Positions 31,973 through 43,875 of a DNA stretch of 64,000 bases are shown here, piece after piece. A program made the translations under genes and the position numbers. This stretch comes from Stenocarpella maydis (Eukaryota > Ascomycota > Sordariomycetes > Diaporthales > Diaporthaceae). The stretch is from NCBI GenBank assembly GCA_002270565.1, contig NQMI01000058.1, positions 62,001-126,000 of the forward strand. Direction: 5' to 3'. The notes beneath the pieces are model-generated. The model was given only the letters and a program-made list of their open reading frames with translations. It had not been told where the DNA came from and searched no databases. Numbering within the stretch: position 1 is the first letter of the stretch; every line of letters begins with the position of its first letter.

Positions 31973-33927
31973 ATGCTCCCTCACGCCATCTCCGCGGCTG
32001 TGTTCGTCTCAACAGCAGCTTACCTCGCCTTGCTCATCACTGCGCACGGAGCAAAGCTCCAACGGGGGGGGACCATTCCTGACTACGTTCTTCTCGTTAG
32101 CTGTTTGTTGGGAGAATATGTCTCTGAACCCACACATGCTGACCAAGGCGATCCAGTATAGGCAAGAGAACTAATTGAATCTTACATAGGTCTTGCTCGT
32201 GTTGTCCTTTCGGGTAACTTTCCATCCATTGGCAAAATATCCCGGGCCACTTTTGGCAGCATGTACAGACTGGTATACAGTATACTGGATCGCGGAGGGC
32301 GGCCGTCACCTGGAACTTCACGCTCAGCATAAGAAACATGGTGAGATAACGACGAATTCCGGCAGTGGGAGAAGCATGAGGTTTGCAGCAGTACTGACTC
32401 TCCCAGGAAAATTCGTCCGATTTGGACCAAATCGACTTTCAATCAACTCTCCTGCGGCATCGCGAGACCTGCACGATGTTAATGGAAATACCTTCAAGTC
32501 AAATGCCTACAGCTCTTTCAAAAGGTTCTTCGGCGCAGAAATGTCACTTACCACGGTTGACCATAAGGCCCATGCCTTCAGACGTCGAGTCAACGCTTCG
32601 GCATTGACAACCACGGCAGTGAAGGGCCTGGAACACCGCGTCACACCACATGTCGACTACATGATACAACAAATTGATGAAACAGTCCCTAGACATGGCA
32701 AATCACTCGACGACACAGACTTAGACTGGAGTAATGGTCAGAACATGGGAGACCGTATTTCCTTCTGCATCGCTGATGTGATGGGTGACGTGACTTTCAG
32801 TCAACACTTCAACTCTCAGCGGGATGAGAAGAACCGGCACTATGTCCACGATCTTCCAAAAGGCGTAGCTGGGATTCATCTCGTCGGACACATGCAGTCC
32901 CTCTTCTTCTGCAATCTGCATCGGCTAATCTTCAAGGAGCTCATCGTTGGCATTGGGAGTCTGATGGCCCTCAGCCGTTCATTTGCCCTCAAGAGACTTC
33001 AAGAAAGGGCGGACGGCGTCGTACGCTCGGACATCTGGCAGGCGCTCCTGGAGTCGAGCGACCCCAAAACCGGTAGGGGTTTTACCGACGAAGAGCTCGT
33101 ATCGGAGGCTAGTCTCTTCATCATGTAAGAACCACTGTGATGCTGTTTCTTTGCACCCATCTGCTAAGAGTTATCCTCTCTTTATCAAATATGGTTGCTG
33201 ATGGATATTTGCGTACAGCGGGGGAACGGATGGAATGATCACCACTACCACGGGCACTCTCTTTTATCTAGCCCACAATCCCGATGCACTCATGAGACTC
33301 ACAACCGAGCTGCGCGAGGCATTTCCAGTCTCTGATACTGAGCCTGGCAGATGCCCAATCAGATTTGCCAGCCCACAGCTCCAAGGCATCACGTATCTGT
33401 TTGCTTGCATAGATGAGTCGATGCGCCTCAGCCCGCCGGTACCAAGCATCCTGCCGCGTCGAGTCGGTCCTGGCGGCATGATGGTCGACGGAGAATACTT
33501 TGTGGAAGGCATCGACCTCGGAATACCACACTATAGCATGCACCGTAACGAGGAGATCTTCCCAGATCCCCTTGTCTACAAGCCTGAGAGATGGATGAAT
33601 TCTAACGGTGTCGATTCGGAGAAGAACAGTGGCAAGGAGGGCCGCAATTTAAGCCCAGGTCTTGGTCAGACTCTTGGTTTTACCCCATTTGGCGCTGGGC
33701 GAAGCTCATGTATCGGCAAACACATGGCTTACCAAGAAGTGTCATATATCATAGCCCGCCTGCTTTGGCAGTTTGATATAAGGATGGACGCCGGAAATCC
33801 TGTCGGGGAGGGTACAGGAACTGGGGTCGAGGGCCGGGAGAGGAAGGACGAGTTCCAACTCTACTGTCGTTTTGGCAGCGAGCAGAAAGGACCTATGCTT
33901 CAGTTCAGAAGGAGGAAGGACCTGTAA
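31973..33927 (+). CDS. Cytochrome P450 monooxygenase
   Basis: Four exons (31973-32095, 32190-32340, 32407-33124, 33219-33927) with GT-AG introns of 94, 66 and 94 bases encode 566 residues in one frame. Hallmarks are an N-terminal membrane anchor, the KYPGP hinge, an I-helix GGTDG (about 332-336, across the last intron), ExxR at E397-R400 (ESMR), PERW at about 454, and the haem loop FGAGRSSCIG with Cys495 as the thiolate ligand. It would oxidise a small lipophilic substrate at the ER membrane with NADPH-P450 reductase. The hinge context (KYPGPLLAACTDWY, RHLELH) resembles CYP65/Tri11-like and benzoate-hydroxylase-like fungal P450s; subfamily not assignable by eye. It is head-to-head with the UbiA-family gene, which suggests it modifies that enzyme's product. 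Confidence 0.93.
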
Positions 33928-34716
33928 AGCGGCATACTTTGTCAGAAACTACACACAGCCTCCCCCCCTCCTCCACCCAAAGATATATATTTGGACAAAT
34001 GAGGAGCATCCTTTGTGGTGTCCTCAAATCGCGCCGGCTGCCCCGATCTTGCGTGACTGCAGAATCGAATGAGGCGTGGGTAGAGCTGCAGGAGCCCTTA
34101 TAACGTCTAGTTGCTCGTTTCCTCTTTAATCCGGTCACAATTCCCTTAACAAAAAGAAAGGAGATACAGCGGTCCCTTCATACAATCATATCTAGTACTC
34201 AAAGACCCAGCGTTAGATAGAAAATACAATGCTGGTAACAGTAACTTCCAAAAAACACAATAGCTTATAATTAACGTTTAGTGTGTTGCACTGTCTTTTA
34301 TCATACCTACCTAGGTACCAGCCCAGAGTATTCAAATTCTGCTTCTGTGAATGGGATCGAAGTAACTGAGTAACACTGATCATTGAATTCATTTCGTCAT
34401 ATACTCATATTATTACTCGATGTCGGGGGCACTGCCAGTGAACTAACTTGAACCAAGCTGTTCGTCCACGACCAGCAGAGCGATAACTATGTCGCCTTCT
34501 TGCAACGTGTTTTGCTTGAATCATTAAAATTGTTAATAGGTCCAACGCACGCTCGTCCCAACAATGCGAGGCTGCCAGCAGCATGTGCAAGACCCTTAGG
34601 ATTGGTTTACCTCCCCGCTGTTCTCATCTTTACCACCCCCGCCCTCCACGCCTGACCATCCACAGCGAGCTTTTTAGCGATGGAAGATCACAGAGTCCAC
34701 CGCGAAAGAAACATAT
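33928..34716. other. Convergent 3' flanks of the P450 and rhodopsin-domain genes
   Basis: No gene, repeat or RNA that I can support is visible in this 790-base gap. Confidence 0.5.
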
Positions 34717-36141
34717 TCATGGCCCACTTGTTGCTCCGTGTGTAGTCATAGCCTGACCATACTGAGTTAGGCGCTTGCGATCATCGTCCGTCACGTCGGA
34801 AATCCGCACCCACTCATCCTGGTGGTTCGGCTGAATTTTCATTTCAACCTGGTTGGTGACATTGATTCCAGTGCCAGAGGGCGGCACGGCTCCGGACCCC
34901 CCCGTGATATTCACCGAATTTTTCGGGTGGTCAAAACGATAGTCGTGGCCGGAGTGGCTGGCATTGGTGCTGCCATCGCGTCGACCGTGCCGTAGACGGC
35001 GGTAAATGGGACGGTATGTTGGCATTGATGCTGCCAGAAAGCCCACCATAAGCTCAGCAGTAGACGCTAAACCGGCGGGTATATCATCCCCTGAGGCCAC
35101 AATCGCATCAGTTCCGCGCACAAGTCGAACCGAGTAGGTTTTTGGAGTATTAGGGGACTGAGGGGACATACAACTCCCATCAGCGGTGCTTCCAACCACC
35201 TCTGCGTAAGCCAATCTTACGATGCTCACTATACATGCGCTGGGATACAAAACGTTTTGTTAGCGATGATCCCAACGGTACTATCAGCAGCCAGCCTTCA
35301 AAGGGCGTCTCGGCGGCGAACGTACCTGCTGCCCAGTGCAAAGGTAAGAATGACCTGCCACTTCTTCTGCTTGGAGGTGTTCAATCGCCACACCAAAGGT
35401 ATAGGCATCAGCAGCAGCGTGAAGTCCGTTAGTATATTGAGGACACCGGCGGACAACACGACCGCTCCATAGTTGATACAATGGCCTCCCTCTATTGTTA
35501 TATCCCAATTGTATTCGATGGGTGTACACTGGAAGATGGCGCAGAAAGAAATCGAGATGGCCCAGAGAGACATAAACACGGCGACGATCCAGAGGCAATA
35601 GTGGAAGCGCTGAGAAACGAAGATTTCGCCGTACATCCTCAGGATGCTGAGCTTGATGAATGCCATAGCAAAGCAGTAAGTGTTCTCGTCTACTATGTTG
35701 AGCTGTCACACCAAATCAGCCAAATGATTGCCACAGAGGAGAGTGGTGAAACCTTCGGTGGTTCCTCGAGGACAAAACCGTCGCCTTACAATTTGCAGCA
35801 TACGAGCATCCGTGATGTAAATGATATGACGTCCACCCCCATACTTGGTTGTCAGAGCAAAGCACACGTCGAACACCGCGAAAAAGACCTGGAGCGAGAA
35901 GTCAGCCGCCATGTGCTAGTATTGGCGCAGGAGAACACACCCAGGCTATGATGAGCAACCAGTCGCTCATGTGGAGCTTGAACCGGTCGTGAACGAGCTT
36001 CCGCGACCAGATACGCAGCAAAATGAAAGCAATAGACGCGACGCCGCAGATGGAACAGCATGCTATGATGTCTGGCACAAGTGTGTCGGCGGGGTGTGCC
36101 TGCATGTAGGCTATCTGTTCGGGGGTCGGTATCTTCGTCAT
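34717..36141 (-). CDS. Fungal rhodopsin-domain integral membrane protein (PTH11/SAT5-like fold)
   Basis: Four exons (35941-36141, 35790-35888, 35326-35702, 34717-35239) with introns of 52, 87 and 86 bases give exactly 400 codons (399 residues). The plan is that of the fungal rhodopsin-like family of seven-helix proteins: short outer N-terminus, first helix DIIACCSICGVASIAFILLR, RFKLHMSDWLLIIAW, YGGGRHI, AFIKLSILRMYGEIF, the FCAIFQCTPIEYNWD loop with conserved Cys and Trp, CINYGAVVLSAGVLNILTDF, LLMPIPLVWRL and CIVSIVRL. A long polar C-terminal tail of about 120 residues follows, probably cytosolic. Such proteins often neighbour fungal metabolite clusters and may act as receptors or membrane accessories; there is no CFEM domain here. 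All splice phases close, which supports the model. Confidence 0.9.
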
Positions 36142-37439
36142 GATGGAATGGGTTATTTTCGTGAGGCCCTATGCTGTATGACCTGACTTGTGGCACTCGT
36201 CAATACCACCGATCAATTCTCCTGGCGAACGCGCCTGGGCGTGAAGTGTGATGCTCAATCGGTGGCGTCGATTGCGGTCAGGATCCCATGTGTTAGAAGG
36301 CAAAGAATGGTCAGTTGAGTCTCTGTGGAGGGCGCCAGTGAAAAGGCCAGTAATTCACAAAAGTGGGTTGCAAAATTTGGGATGGACTGGGAACCAGATC
36401 CTTCCGGACTTCTACAGCTGAAATGACTGCGGACCAAACTTCAGAAAGCGAGTAGCTTCCTTCTGAGATATTTCCGTCCTGACCGGTGTAACATTGGAGT
36501 TCGTGTGCATACAATAGCCGCGCCAGCCGTCAACCTACAAATATTGATTTCAATCTGCCCTGACTACACACTGTGTACAACGTCGACCCCCCCATGCGCT
36601 TCAAACATTAATTCCTTGACACCGTTACATCGATCCATATCGATTGCAACCTTATACCTACCTGTTCAGATTCATGAATCGCTTAAGGAGGTCATCGCGA
36701 TCAGCTATTATCATTATAGGTACTGAAACGTACTCACATCCGGGATATGGGAAAGGAGGAGAGGGGTTCGTTGTGGTAGGGAGTATTGGCGATGGTACTA
36801 GCTGAGCTCATCCGGGACAAGCGCTCTTGCTATGGCGGTAGGGTAAAAAGCTCCTCCTGGACGGGCTTTTATGGGGACGACCCACTGGTACCTCATCAGC
36901 TAATGTACTGTACATAGAGCAGCCAAAAAGCTACGAAGCGCACTGGTCAGGTGAATTCAGCCGGGGGTGGGGCGCTTTTCTATACCATAGTAGGTGTATT
37001 ACTCCGATCACCACTAGGTGCATCAAACCATGACAAATTGGTAACAGTTAGAAATGTATTGCGTACGAGAGGGTCGCATTTAACACATCGTGGCCACTAA
37101 AGTTCATGATTCAATGTTTGAAACTCCGAGGGGAGGTGTAAAGTTTGAAACCCCTCAGGATTTGTCGCAGCCGTCATGCGGATGAGCATGTGATAATTTC
37201 TTCAGCATACCGCATGGTCCTGCCTCTAAGTAAACCGCCGCGTTGCTGGGCGGTTCAAAGTGTGGAATGGACAGAATATGTTGAAGTGAGCTTGTGTCCG
37301 TATTCCCATATTCCAACGCCGCTCAATTGCTCATAGAATTCAGGGACACGGTTACAACGGCCGGTTTCGATGAAAATAATGCCACTCAACGGGTCTCATG
37401 AAATCCCTAACATTTTCGTCCCACTTTAGCCTCACCAGG
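36142..37439. other. Intergenic region with no supported gene
   Basis: This includes the promoter of the rhodopsin-domain gene. Two GTTTGAAAC words lie at about 37117 and 37147. I find nothing else with clear structure. Confidence 0.45.
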
Positions 37440-37920
37440 ATTCACCCTCTACTTCTATAAAATAAAATAAAATATACATCCCAAAATAAAATATAATACT
37501 TATTAAAAACTTTGTTATAAAAGTTAAATTATTTAAAATAGTATAATAGTTTTAAATTATTTTTTAAATTTTAAATTGAGTTATAATAAGTCTATATATA
37601 ATTCTATATACGGTTTCAAGCTACTTGTGACTTTTAAATAATAGTATTATAAACTTAAAAACTATAAAATTAAATAGGATAAAATTTCTAAATTGAATTA
37701 ATATATTTTTCTAAAGTTTAGGGTCCATTTAATGGCTAGGGCGGCTTGTATGTAAAAAGAAGATTTTCTTTCTAAAATCTATCTATATATATATATATTT
37801 AAATTTATATATAATATATAACTTTTTAACCCCTGTAAACCTTAATATTATAGGGTAATACCTCTAGTTAAGAATATATTATTAATATGCTAAAAGTTTA
37901 CTGCATTTAATATAGTACTG
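37440..37920. repeat. RIP-like AT-rich block
   Basis: A sudden fall in G+C with runs such as AAAATAAAATAAAATATA and TATATATATA, no open frame, and sharp borders points to a degenerate transposon. Confidence 0.65.
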
Positions 37921-38340
37921 TAATGATCAGAGGGTTTCCGAGTATGTTAAACCTGAAAGATTAAGGGTTTATGTTCGGAATATGTTGTTAGGCGGTTGTT
38001 AAGCAATATTGTTAACTAATAATAATTACTAGCTATAAGGCTATCTAATATTGAGATTGAATTCTTAGATTGATGACTAAAGAGTCTGTTTTATAAAAGC
38101 TATCTACTATGGTGACAACTATATCCTTATATGTTCTGACTCTTTAGTAACTTAATAGGATTAATAATGATCCTATTAATTCATTCGTGATGTTGCTTAA
38201 CTGGATTAATGTTGAGCTCATCAATCTAAACTCATAAGGTGGGCCTATGATCCTAACCCTTAGGGTTTGATAAGTAGTGCTAACTTATTAGTTAGGGTCC
38301 TGCGGGGTCGTGCTGTGGTGCTCGTTCCTGGATACCTGGA
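37921..38340. repeat. Degenerate repeat homologous to 20.1-20.4 kb
   Basis: The segment aligns by eye to about 20170-20310 in the same orientation, with mostly C-to-T and G-to-A differences. It runs up to the LTR at 38371 and may be internal sequence of the same retroelement. Confidence 0.55.
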
Positions 38341-38370
38341 TTCTCAAATGGGTCCCCAGGGTGCCATTTG

Positions 38371-38937
38371 TGTTGGTTCATAACTCTGATGAATTTGTGC
38401 TATAAAGTAGCATTCAGTTCAGCGTGTGTGTGTTTCGGCAGGGTCGCAGTATGGTGCTCTGAGGCGAATTGGGACGATTGACAATGGTCTGGACAACTTT
38501 GTATTGAATTAAGTTGGGCTTCTGTAAGCCCTCCTTATATACCCTCCGACGTCGTCTCACCCCTGGGCACGCTGCGGTAGGCTCTGGTGCAAATTTGCAA
38601 ATGCCGGAAAATTCGCCCTTCCAACACACCATCTTTGGTTCCAAGCAACTAGCCAACCATAGCCCTAGCAATACCCAAATTAAGTACATATAAACTTCAG
38701 AAATCAAGCTATCCAATGCACTAAGTCATATACTTTTTGGGTAAGGAATAAGGGTAATGCAGAGGTCTAAATTAAGGTGCAAATGCAGGCCAAAATAATC
38801 GACTCACGGCCACCAAACTCATCTTGCGTCACGCACGCACTGGGCGTACTTAGCGAAAATCGCCTGACTCGCAAGTCTAGGGTAACTCCTTGCTAAAAAG
38901 TCTAGGGTAATTCCTTGCTGAGCGGTTCCGTTTAACA
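38371..38937 (+). repeat. Copia-type LTR, 567 bases, TGTTGG...TTAACA
   Basis: It starts TGTTGGTTCATAACTC and ends GGTTCCGTTTAACA, with TG/CA borders. It shares its 3' half with the LTRs near 21.1 and 25.5 kb, including two copies of the 25-base AAGTCTAGGGTAACTCCTTG unit. The five bases on each side (ATTTG and ATAAC) differ, so this is not a clean solo LTR; it is probably one end of a larger damaged element. Confidence 0.75.
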
Positions 38938-40160
38938 ATAACAAGTATGTCTTAAGATATATATAAATTCTTTAATTAAGTTGTAGCTAAAAGCAAAAAG
39001 TATATATACTGTAATAAGGTGTATATATATATAAATTGTAATTTCATAGCTCTGATTCTAAATAACTATAAATAAATTTACCTACTTTTGTAATAAAGTA
39101 TTTAATAAGTTAATATATATATAATTTTATATTCTTATTTAAACTTAGGACTATTTAGATAAAATAGTTTCATGTAATATATTATTAATTAGTATTATTT
39201 TATATATATAGTGTTTCATTCTCTATAATAATAATATTATTTTAAATTTATATAATTTTTGTGGCAATAGTAGTGTGCAACAGTACATTGGTGGGCTATC
39301 GCTACAGCCACCGTACTGTAGCCAGAGGGCGTAGTTGCTTACTAAGCAACTACCACCCACTATATAGACCCGAGATAGCTGGCGGGCTACGCCCACTGCA
39401 CCCACTACTTGAGAGACAGAGAAATACAAGAACAACACCCCACTCGTATTGCAATACGTGACCCATCCAACAATTTTACTATATATAATTATATAAATAT
39501 ATTATAAATTATTTTTTATATTATATTATAATACTAATTATTACTATATATATAAGTAACTTTTGTTAAATTTATTTAAATTATATATAATATAGAATAT
39601 TAGGAAGCAGTTAGGATTAGGAAGAAGCTACCTTATTTTATATATAAAAACATTTATATATTCCTTGTATAAACCCTTGAACTAGGCCTAAAATAGATGA
39701 AATTTTCAGGGTTTAACTATAATTATATAAATTAGCTATGTATTTAATTTGGGAATTTTCGGAAGGTTTAAATAAGTTATTTACACAATTCGTTTTTAGA
39801 CCACTATGTTTTTATATTTTCAATATAGCTTATATAAAAAATAGTTTACATTCCTAAATTAAAAACTAAGATAAACGATATTAATTGTAAGCTATCCTAA
39901 GATATATATCTATTTTAAGCTTAGTTTTAAGGTTTTAATAAAGTATATATAAATGTTTTTATGTATAAAATAACCTAGCTACTTCTTAATAAACTATATT
40001 ATAAGATTTTATATATATTAGTAACATTATATAAAAAATAATAAAAGAGGAAATTTTATATTTAAGATAATACAATTTAGAATATAAAATATAAACCTTT
40101 AATGTAAAGTCAATTTCTTTATAACCTTTTGATATTTAAATTTCACTTATTTCCAATATA
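38938..40160. repeat. RIP-like AT-rich block interrupted by a solo LTR
   Basis: Both sides of the GC-normal island at 39260-39472 are almost pure A/T with TATATA tracts and no open frames. This fits an old, heavily RIP-mutated repeat into which a younger LTR element was inserted. Confidence 0.7.
39260..39472 (-). mobile_element. Solo LTR (213 bases) with perfect 5-base target duplication ATTTT
   Basis: On the minus strand it begins TGTTGGATGGGTCACG and ends ACTATTGCCACA, with TG...CA borders. The five bases before and after (39255-39259 and 39473-39477) are both ATTTT. It contains a TATATAG promoter-like motif and an inverted GTTGCTTAGTAAGCAAC motif. Unlike its flanks it is not AT-degraded. 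Confidence 0.82.
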
Positions 40161-41343
40161 CTTCTTTAATGCACCACGGCTGAAAGAGATTAGCTCCAGT
40201 TTTTAAGATTTATTCGCCGGTTCCTTTCCGTGTTCCGACTCACGGTCCGCCAACTCCCTGGCCGTCGAGCCTCGATTGCCAATTGCTGATCACAACGATC
40301 TGGTACTCCCAAGATTAGCCGTAACAAGGATTTCGTAGAGCTTCCCTCCCTGTTCTCATGTGAAAAGTATCGGAAGTATACCGGGTTATATTGTGTGGCC
40401 CTACTGCGACCCTCGCCCGGCAGCGTTATCCGACGAACTAAGCCGTCCGCGATGCTGTCCTAAATCGGAATGCCACGCCGAGTGCGATATCATTAATGTT
40501 GGAGACAGACCGCGACGCTATATCCCATTATTCATATTAATCGTCTCGGTGAGCAAATTTTTGCCTCGGCTTTGAGCGGAAAAGGCAGGTGTCATCACAT
40601 CAACACGGTTCCAGGGAGTCGCCAAGTAGGACCCACCCAGTCGGTATCAGACCACTTCACGCGGTGCATTTGATGAGACTGTAAGCAAGCGGTACCACAG
40701 TATCGGGCAACCCCTGGTGAGCCCCATAGGCCGACGCAATCAAGTCAACGCAATACTACACGTGCATGTATGCAACTAAGTGAATGCATGCAAAATTAGG
40801 TATAGCGTGAAGAAGCATGTTGCTATAGTACGGAGACGTCTGTACAGGGGCTGTGCCATTGGACCCATACCAAGCGCAAAATGTGAGATGTGAGATCTCT
40901 TCCTTTAGAGGCATATTGTCCTTACTTTTGGAGAATGAGGCAAGCGTCCACCGAATGAGCTGCGTGGTGTGACAGTCTCAAAATCTTTCTGGAGAAACAC
41001 GCCATTAACTTATACAAACATGTAACAAGACCTCTTGGTCGAAATGGCTACGCCCGTTCACTTTGTGGCGGAAGATGTCCGTCCTCGGGCGCTGGACAGT
41101 CAGGGTTTCACCTGATATTTATGCACGGGCCCGGAATAATACATGGTATTAATACTCGAGTAGCATGTGTTGTTGATTGGTGAATCCAGGCCCCTCTCAA
41201 AAGACCGCAGCAACAGCAAGACGCTCCACTCCAGCGCCGGGCCTTGTCCCCGCCGTTGTTCTCGAGGATGGAGTTTGTCCATTCTGGCCGTTTTCCTCTG
41301 CTCGACAACCCCGACTTACAGCAATCTTTCGCACGGATTCAAT
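40161..41343. other. Intergenic region upstream of the acyltransferase gene
   Basis: Base composition returns to normal. No gene, tRNA or repeat ends are supported. The open frame of the acyltransferase extends upstream to 41167 but only from a GTG; a second frame from an ATG at 41268 overlaps the start in another register and could act as an upstream ORF. Confidence 0.45.
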
Positions 41344-42858
41344 ATGGCGGCAACGACCTCGCGGCCGCTAGGCAACTTGGAAGTCTTCTTCAAAAAGCTC
41401 GCCGACCTCGGCACACCTCTCGAGCGGGAGCACTGGGCGGTCAATCTTGCCTTGGGCCTGCGGGTGTCAGATACCGCGCACGTCCTGCCGTATCTCCGAA
41501 GAACCTGGCAGGAAGTCCGCCGTCAACACCCGGCTATTGGCTCAGTCATATGCCCCGTCCAGGACCCGGGGGCCCCAGAGAAGCTTGATGATCCTGCGCG
41601 GGAGGTCCTGTCGATCCCCAGCTTCGACGCGGCGCTATGGGACAGGGAAACCTTTTTCGTGCACGAGGCGGAGGCGGATGCAGATAGTCTGTTCTCCCTC
41701 CTCCGGCCAACGCCAACCGCCACCTGCCACTGGCTGCCTCGCTCATCCCAGGTCGTCATCCGCTCCTCACACTGGCGCCTCGACGGCATCGGCATGGCCA
41801 GACTGGGGCATGTGTTTCTGACCAACCTGGCCGAGATCCTCTGCACCAAGCTGGAAGACTGCGCTGTCAAGGAGCTCACGGCAGGGCCGCTCCCCAGCCA
41901 GCCGCTGCCACCGAACCTCGAGAGCGTGGCCCGTGTCTGGAGGCAGAAACAGAGCCACGGGGCCGAGAGGCCGCGGCACGAGGAGGACGCGCACGCCCTG
42001 CGGCTCGAGGCCGGGGCCGACGCCCTGGTCGGAGAGTTCCTCCGCGGTGTGCCGAGCATTGGCCTGCCGACTCGGCCCAACTCCGGCACAACTCACCCGG
42101 GCGCCAGCGCACGTGTCGAGGCGCGGCTCAGCGCCGCCCAGACAGTAAAGGTCGCGGAGGCCCGCCGGGCAAGGGGGATCAGCTTCACGGGCGCGTTCCA
42201 CGCCGCCATAGTGCGCGTCACTGCGAGGTTCCCCCAGCACCCCCTCGCAAAGTCATATGCCGCATTCTTTCCTGTGGACCTCCGGCGCTCGATCGTAGCG
42301 GCAGCGGCCGCCCCGGAAGAGCAGCTGACCTTTGGTCTCTACTTCTCCGGGCTGCCCGTCTGTGTCGAGGGGGTTGTCCCGGGTGCAGACGCTGAGGCCA
42401 AGACGTTTGGGGAGGTTGCGAGCGAGATGACCTCGGTTTACAACAGAGACCTGACGGCTTTCTGGACGGCGCCTGACGGGGAGCAGATCCCCCTGATGGA
42501 GCTGGCCGAGCCATATCTGCAGAGGACGACGGCGCTTTTCAATACTCCACCCCCCGAGGGCCTCCCGCCAGTTCAAACGCCCGACTTGAGCGGGCTGGGC
42601 AAGGTCGAGACGTACTTGAGAAGGGAGTACCAGGCCGCCTCGGACGGTTTGGCACCCAAGGTTGAGGTGTCGGATGTGTGGATTGCCACGGAGAGGATTG
42701 ACAGATGTGTACAATTTCATGTCTGGAGCTGGAGAGATGAGGTGCGGCTGGGCGCCTCATTTAATCAGAGCTTCTATGAGAAATCCTTTGTAGCAGGGCT
42801 GCTTGATCAGATCGTGGGGGAGCTTCTCCGAGGCTTGGAACTATGGGACCACCCTTGA
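41344..42858 (+). CDS. Tri3-like O-acyltransferase (CoA-dependent, HxxxDG type)
   Basis: From the ATG at 41344 the frame gives 504 residues without introns, the usual size for this family. The start RPLGNLEVFFKKLADLGTP followed by LEREHWAVNLAL is typical of fungal relatives of trichothecene 15-O-acetyltransferase (TRI3) and alcohol acetyltransferases. The catalytic motif H143-W-R-L-D147-G148 (HxxxDG) is intact, and the C-terminal half has the second chloramphenicol-acetyltransferase-like lobe ending SFNQSFYEKSFVAGLLDQI. Such enzymes esterify hydroxyl groups of terpenoid or polyketide products in the cytosol. Lying 7 kb from the P450, beyond repeat blocks, it may be part of the same specialised pathway. 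Codon use is GC-rich, unlike the flanking AT-rich blocks. An acylation step on a hydroxyl made by the P450 is inference. Confidence 0.87.
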   Translation: MAATTSRPLGNLEVFFKKLADLGTPLEREHWAVNLALGLRVSDTAHVLPYLRRTWQEVRRQHPAIGSVICPVQDPGAPEKLDDPAREVLSIPSFDAALWDRETFFVHEAEADADSLFSLLRPTPTATCHWLPRSSQVVIRSSHWRLDGIGMARLGHVFLTNLAEILCTKLEDCAVKELTAGPLPSQPLPPNLESVARVWRQKQSHGAERPRHEEDAHALRLEAGADALVGEFLRGVPSIGLPTRPNSGTTHPGASARVEARLSAAQTVKVAEARRARGISFTGAFHAAIVRVTARFPQHPLAKSYAAFFPVDLRRSIVAAAAAPEEQLTFGLYFSGLPVCVEGVVPGADAEAKTFGEVASEMTSVYNRDLTAFWTAPDGEQIPLMELAEPYLQRTTALFNTPPPEGLPPVQTPDLSGLGKVETYLRREYQAASDGLAPKVEVSDVWIATERIDRCVQFHVWSWRDEVRLGASFNQSFYEKSFVAGLLDQIVGELLRGLELWDHP

Positions 42859-43875
42859 CGCTCTGTGGCAGCCTCGGTTGAGGGTAAACTATAGCAGTCG
42901 TGCCATGGCGAACCATACCTCATTCACATAACCAGAAAGAAGCTAGCTAGCACCATCCAGGGCCAGGACTTTGATAGCATCAGCTATCCAGGACCTTGAC
43001 GAGTCTCCGTGTTCTCTTCAAGGAAACATCTAGCCCTATGATCAGGTGCACATGTCGGAGCACAGTCTCTTACTTGGTCTCCCCCAAAGTGATCAAATAC
43101 TACACCACATCATGCCTATGCGTCATTCCTCGGAATAACAGACTCTCGCATGTCTCGAGCCCCAGCTATGCTTGCTCCTGAAACACCTAGGTATACCCTC
43201 CCGACCCTATGACGTGGATGATCCAACCGTTCCAAAATATCGAGAGGCAACTGCAGCCCAACTTGGTAGCTTTACCCGAACATACTTATCCAACCACAAT
43301 AGCGTAGCAGGTGGCACATAGCACGGCCTTGACTACCTGACCGCATTCCCAGCAACATGTTGAAACGATCATTCTTATTTTTATACTTATCAGGCTTCAG
43401 GCGATAGTGTAGATTTTCCAGCCCTTTTCCACGGCACCATCTATCGTGGAGACCTCGTACTTATATAAAATAGACCTTGGGGCCGCTGGCTCAATTGTCA
43501 GCCCTAGTATCTACATTCTATTGCCAGCCCGAAGCAATCGTCAACTCGCCAATCGTCAACTCGCACACCCAACGGCCCAGGGATCAGCGGAGCGGGACGT
43601 GTATCTCGCACGCTTTGCATGCTCGATACACGTCCCGCTCCGCTGAATGATAACTCCACGCGAACACGGCTCTTGCACCAGTTGCTACGGTAAGAACATA
43701 GGGTTAGGGCTCGTGCGCTGCGGAGACGCAGTATAAGAGCGCCGGCAAGACTGGTCCGGTTGACTACTTGCTATACCTTGAGCAACTTAACAACAGGCCC
43801 GGCGAAAAAGCTGAACTCTGGCTCAGCCACTCACCCACACACACGTGCTGACGGGGCTGCCTGAAACTGCAGCTC
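42859..43875. promoter_or_regulatory. Acyltransferase-methyltransferase intergenic region
   Basis: This 1-kb gap contains the methyltransferase promoter, a short segment (43467-43507) resembling repeat DNA near 20.9 kb, and a strong perfect hairpin at 43584-43646. No other gene is supported. Confidence 0.5.
43584..43646. repeat. Perfect 21-base-pair inverted repeat with 21-base loop
   Basis: The left arm 43584-43604 begins TCAGCGGAGCGGGACG and the right arm 43626-43646 is its exact reverse complement. The loop is CTCGCACGCTTTGCATGC plus three bases. It lies 230 bases upstream of the methyltransferase ATG. Confidence 0.9.

Noticed and set aside
38371..38937. A clean solo LTR
   Set aside because: The flanking five bases differ (ATTTG versus ATAAC), and related repeat sequence directly precedes it, so it is more likely one end of a damaged element.
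41167..42858. The 563-residue version of the acyltransferase
   Set aside because: It begins with GTG; the ATG at 41344 gives the family-typical start and length.
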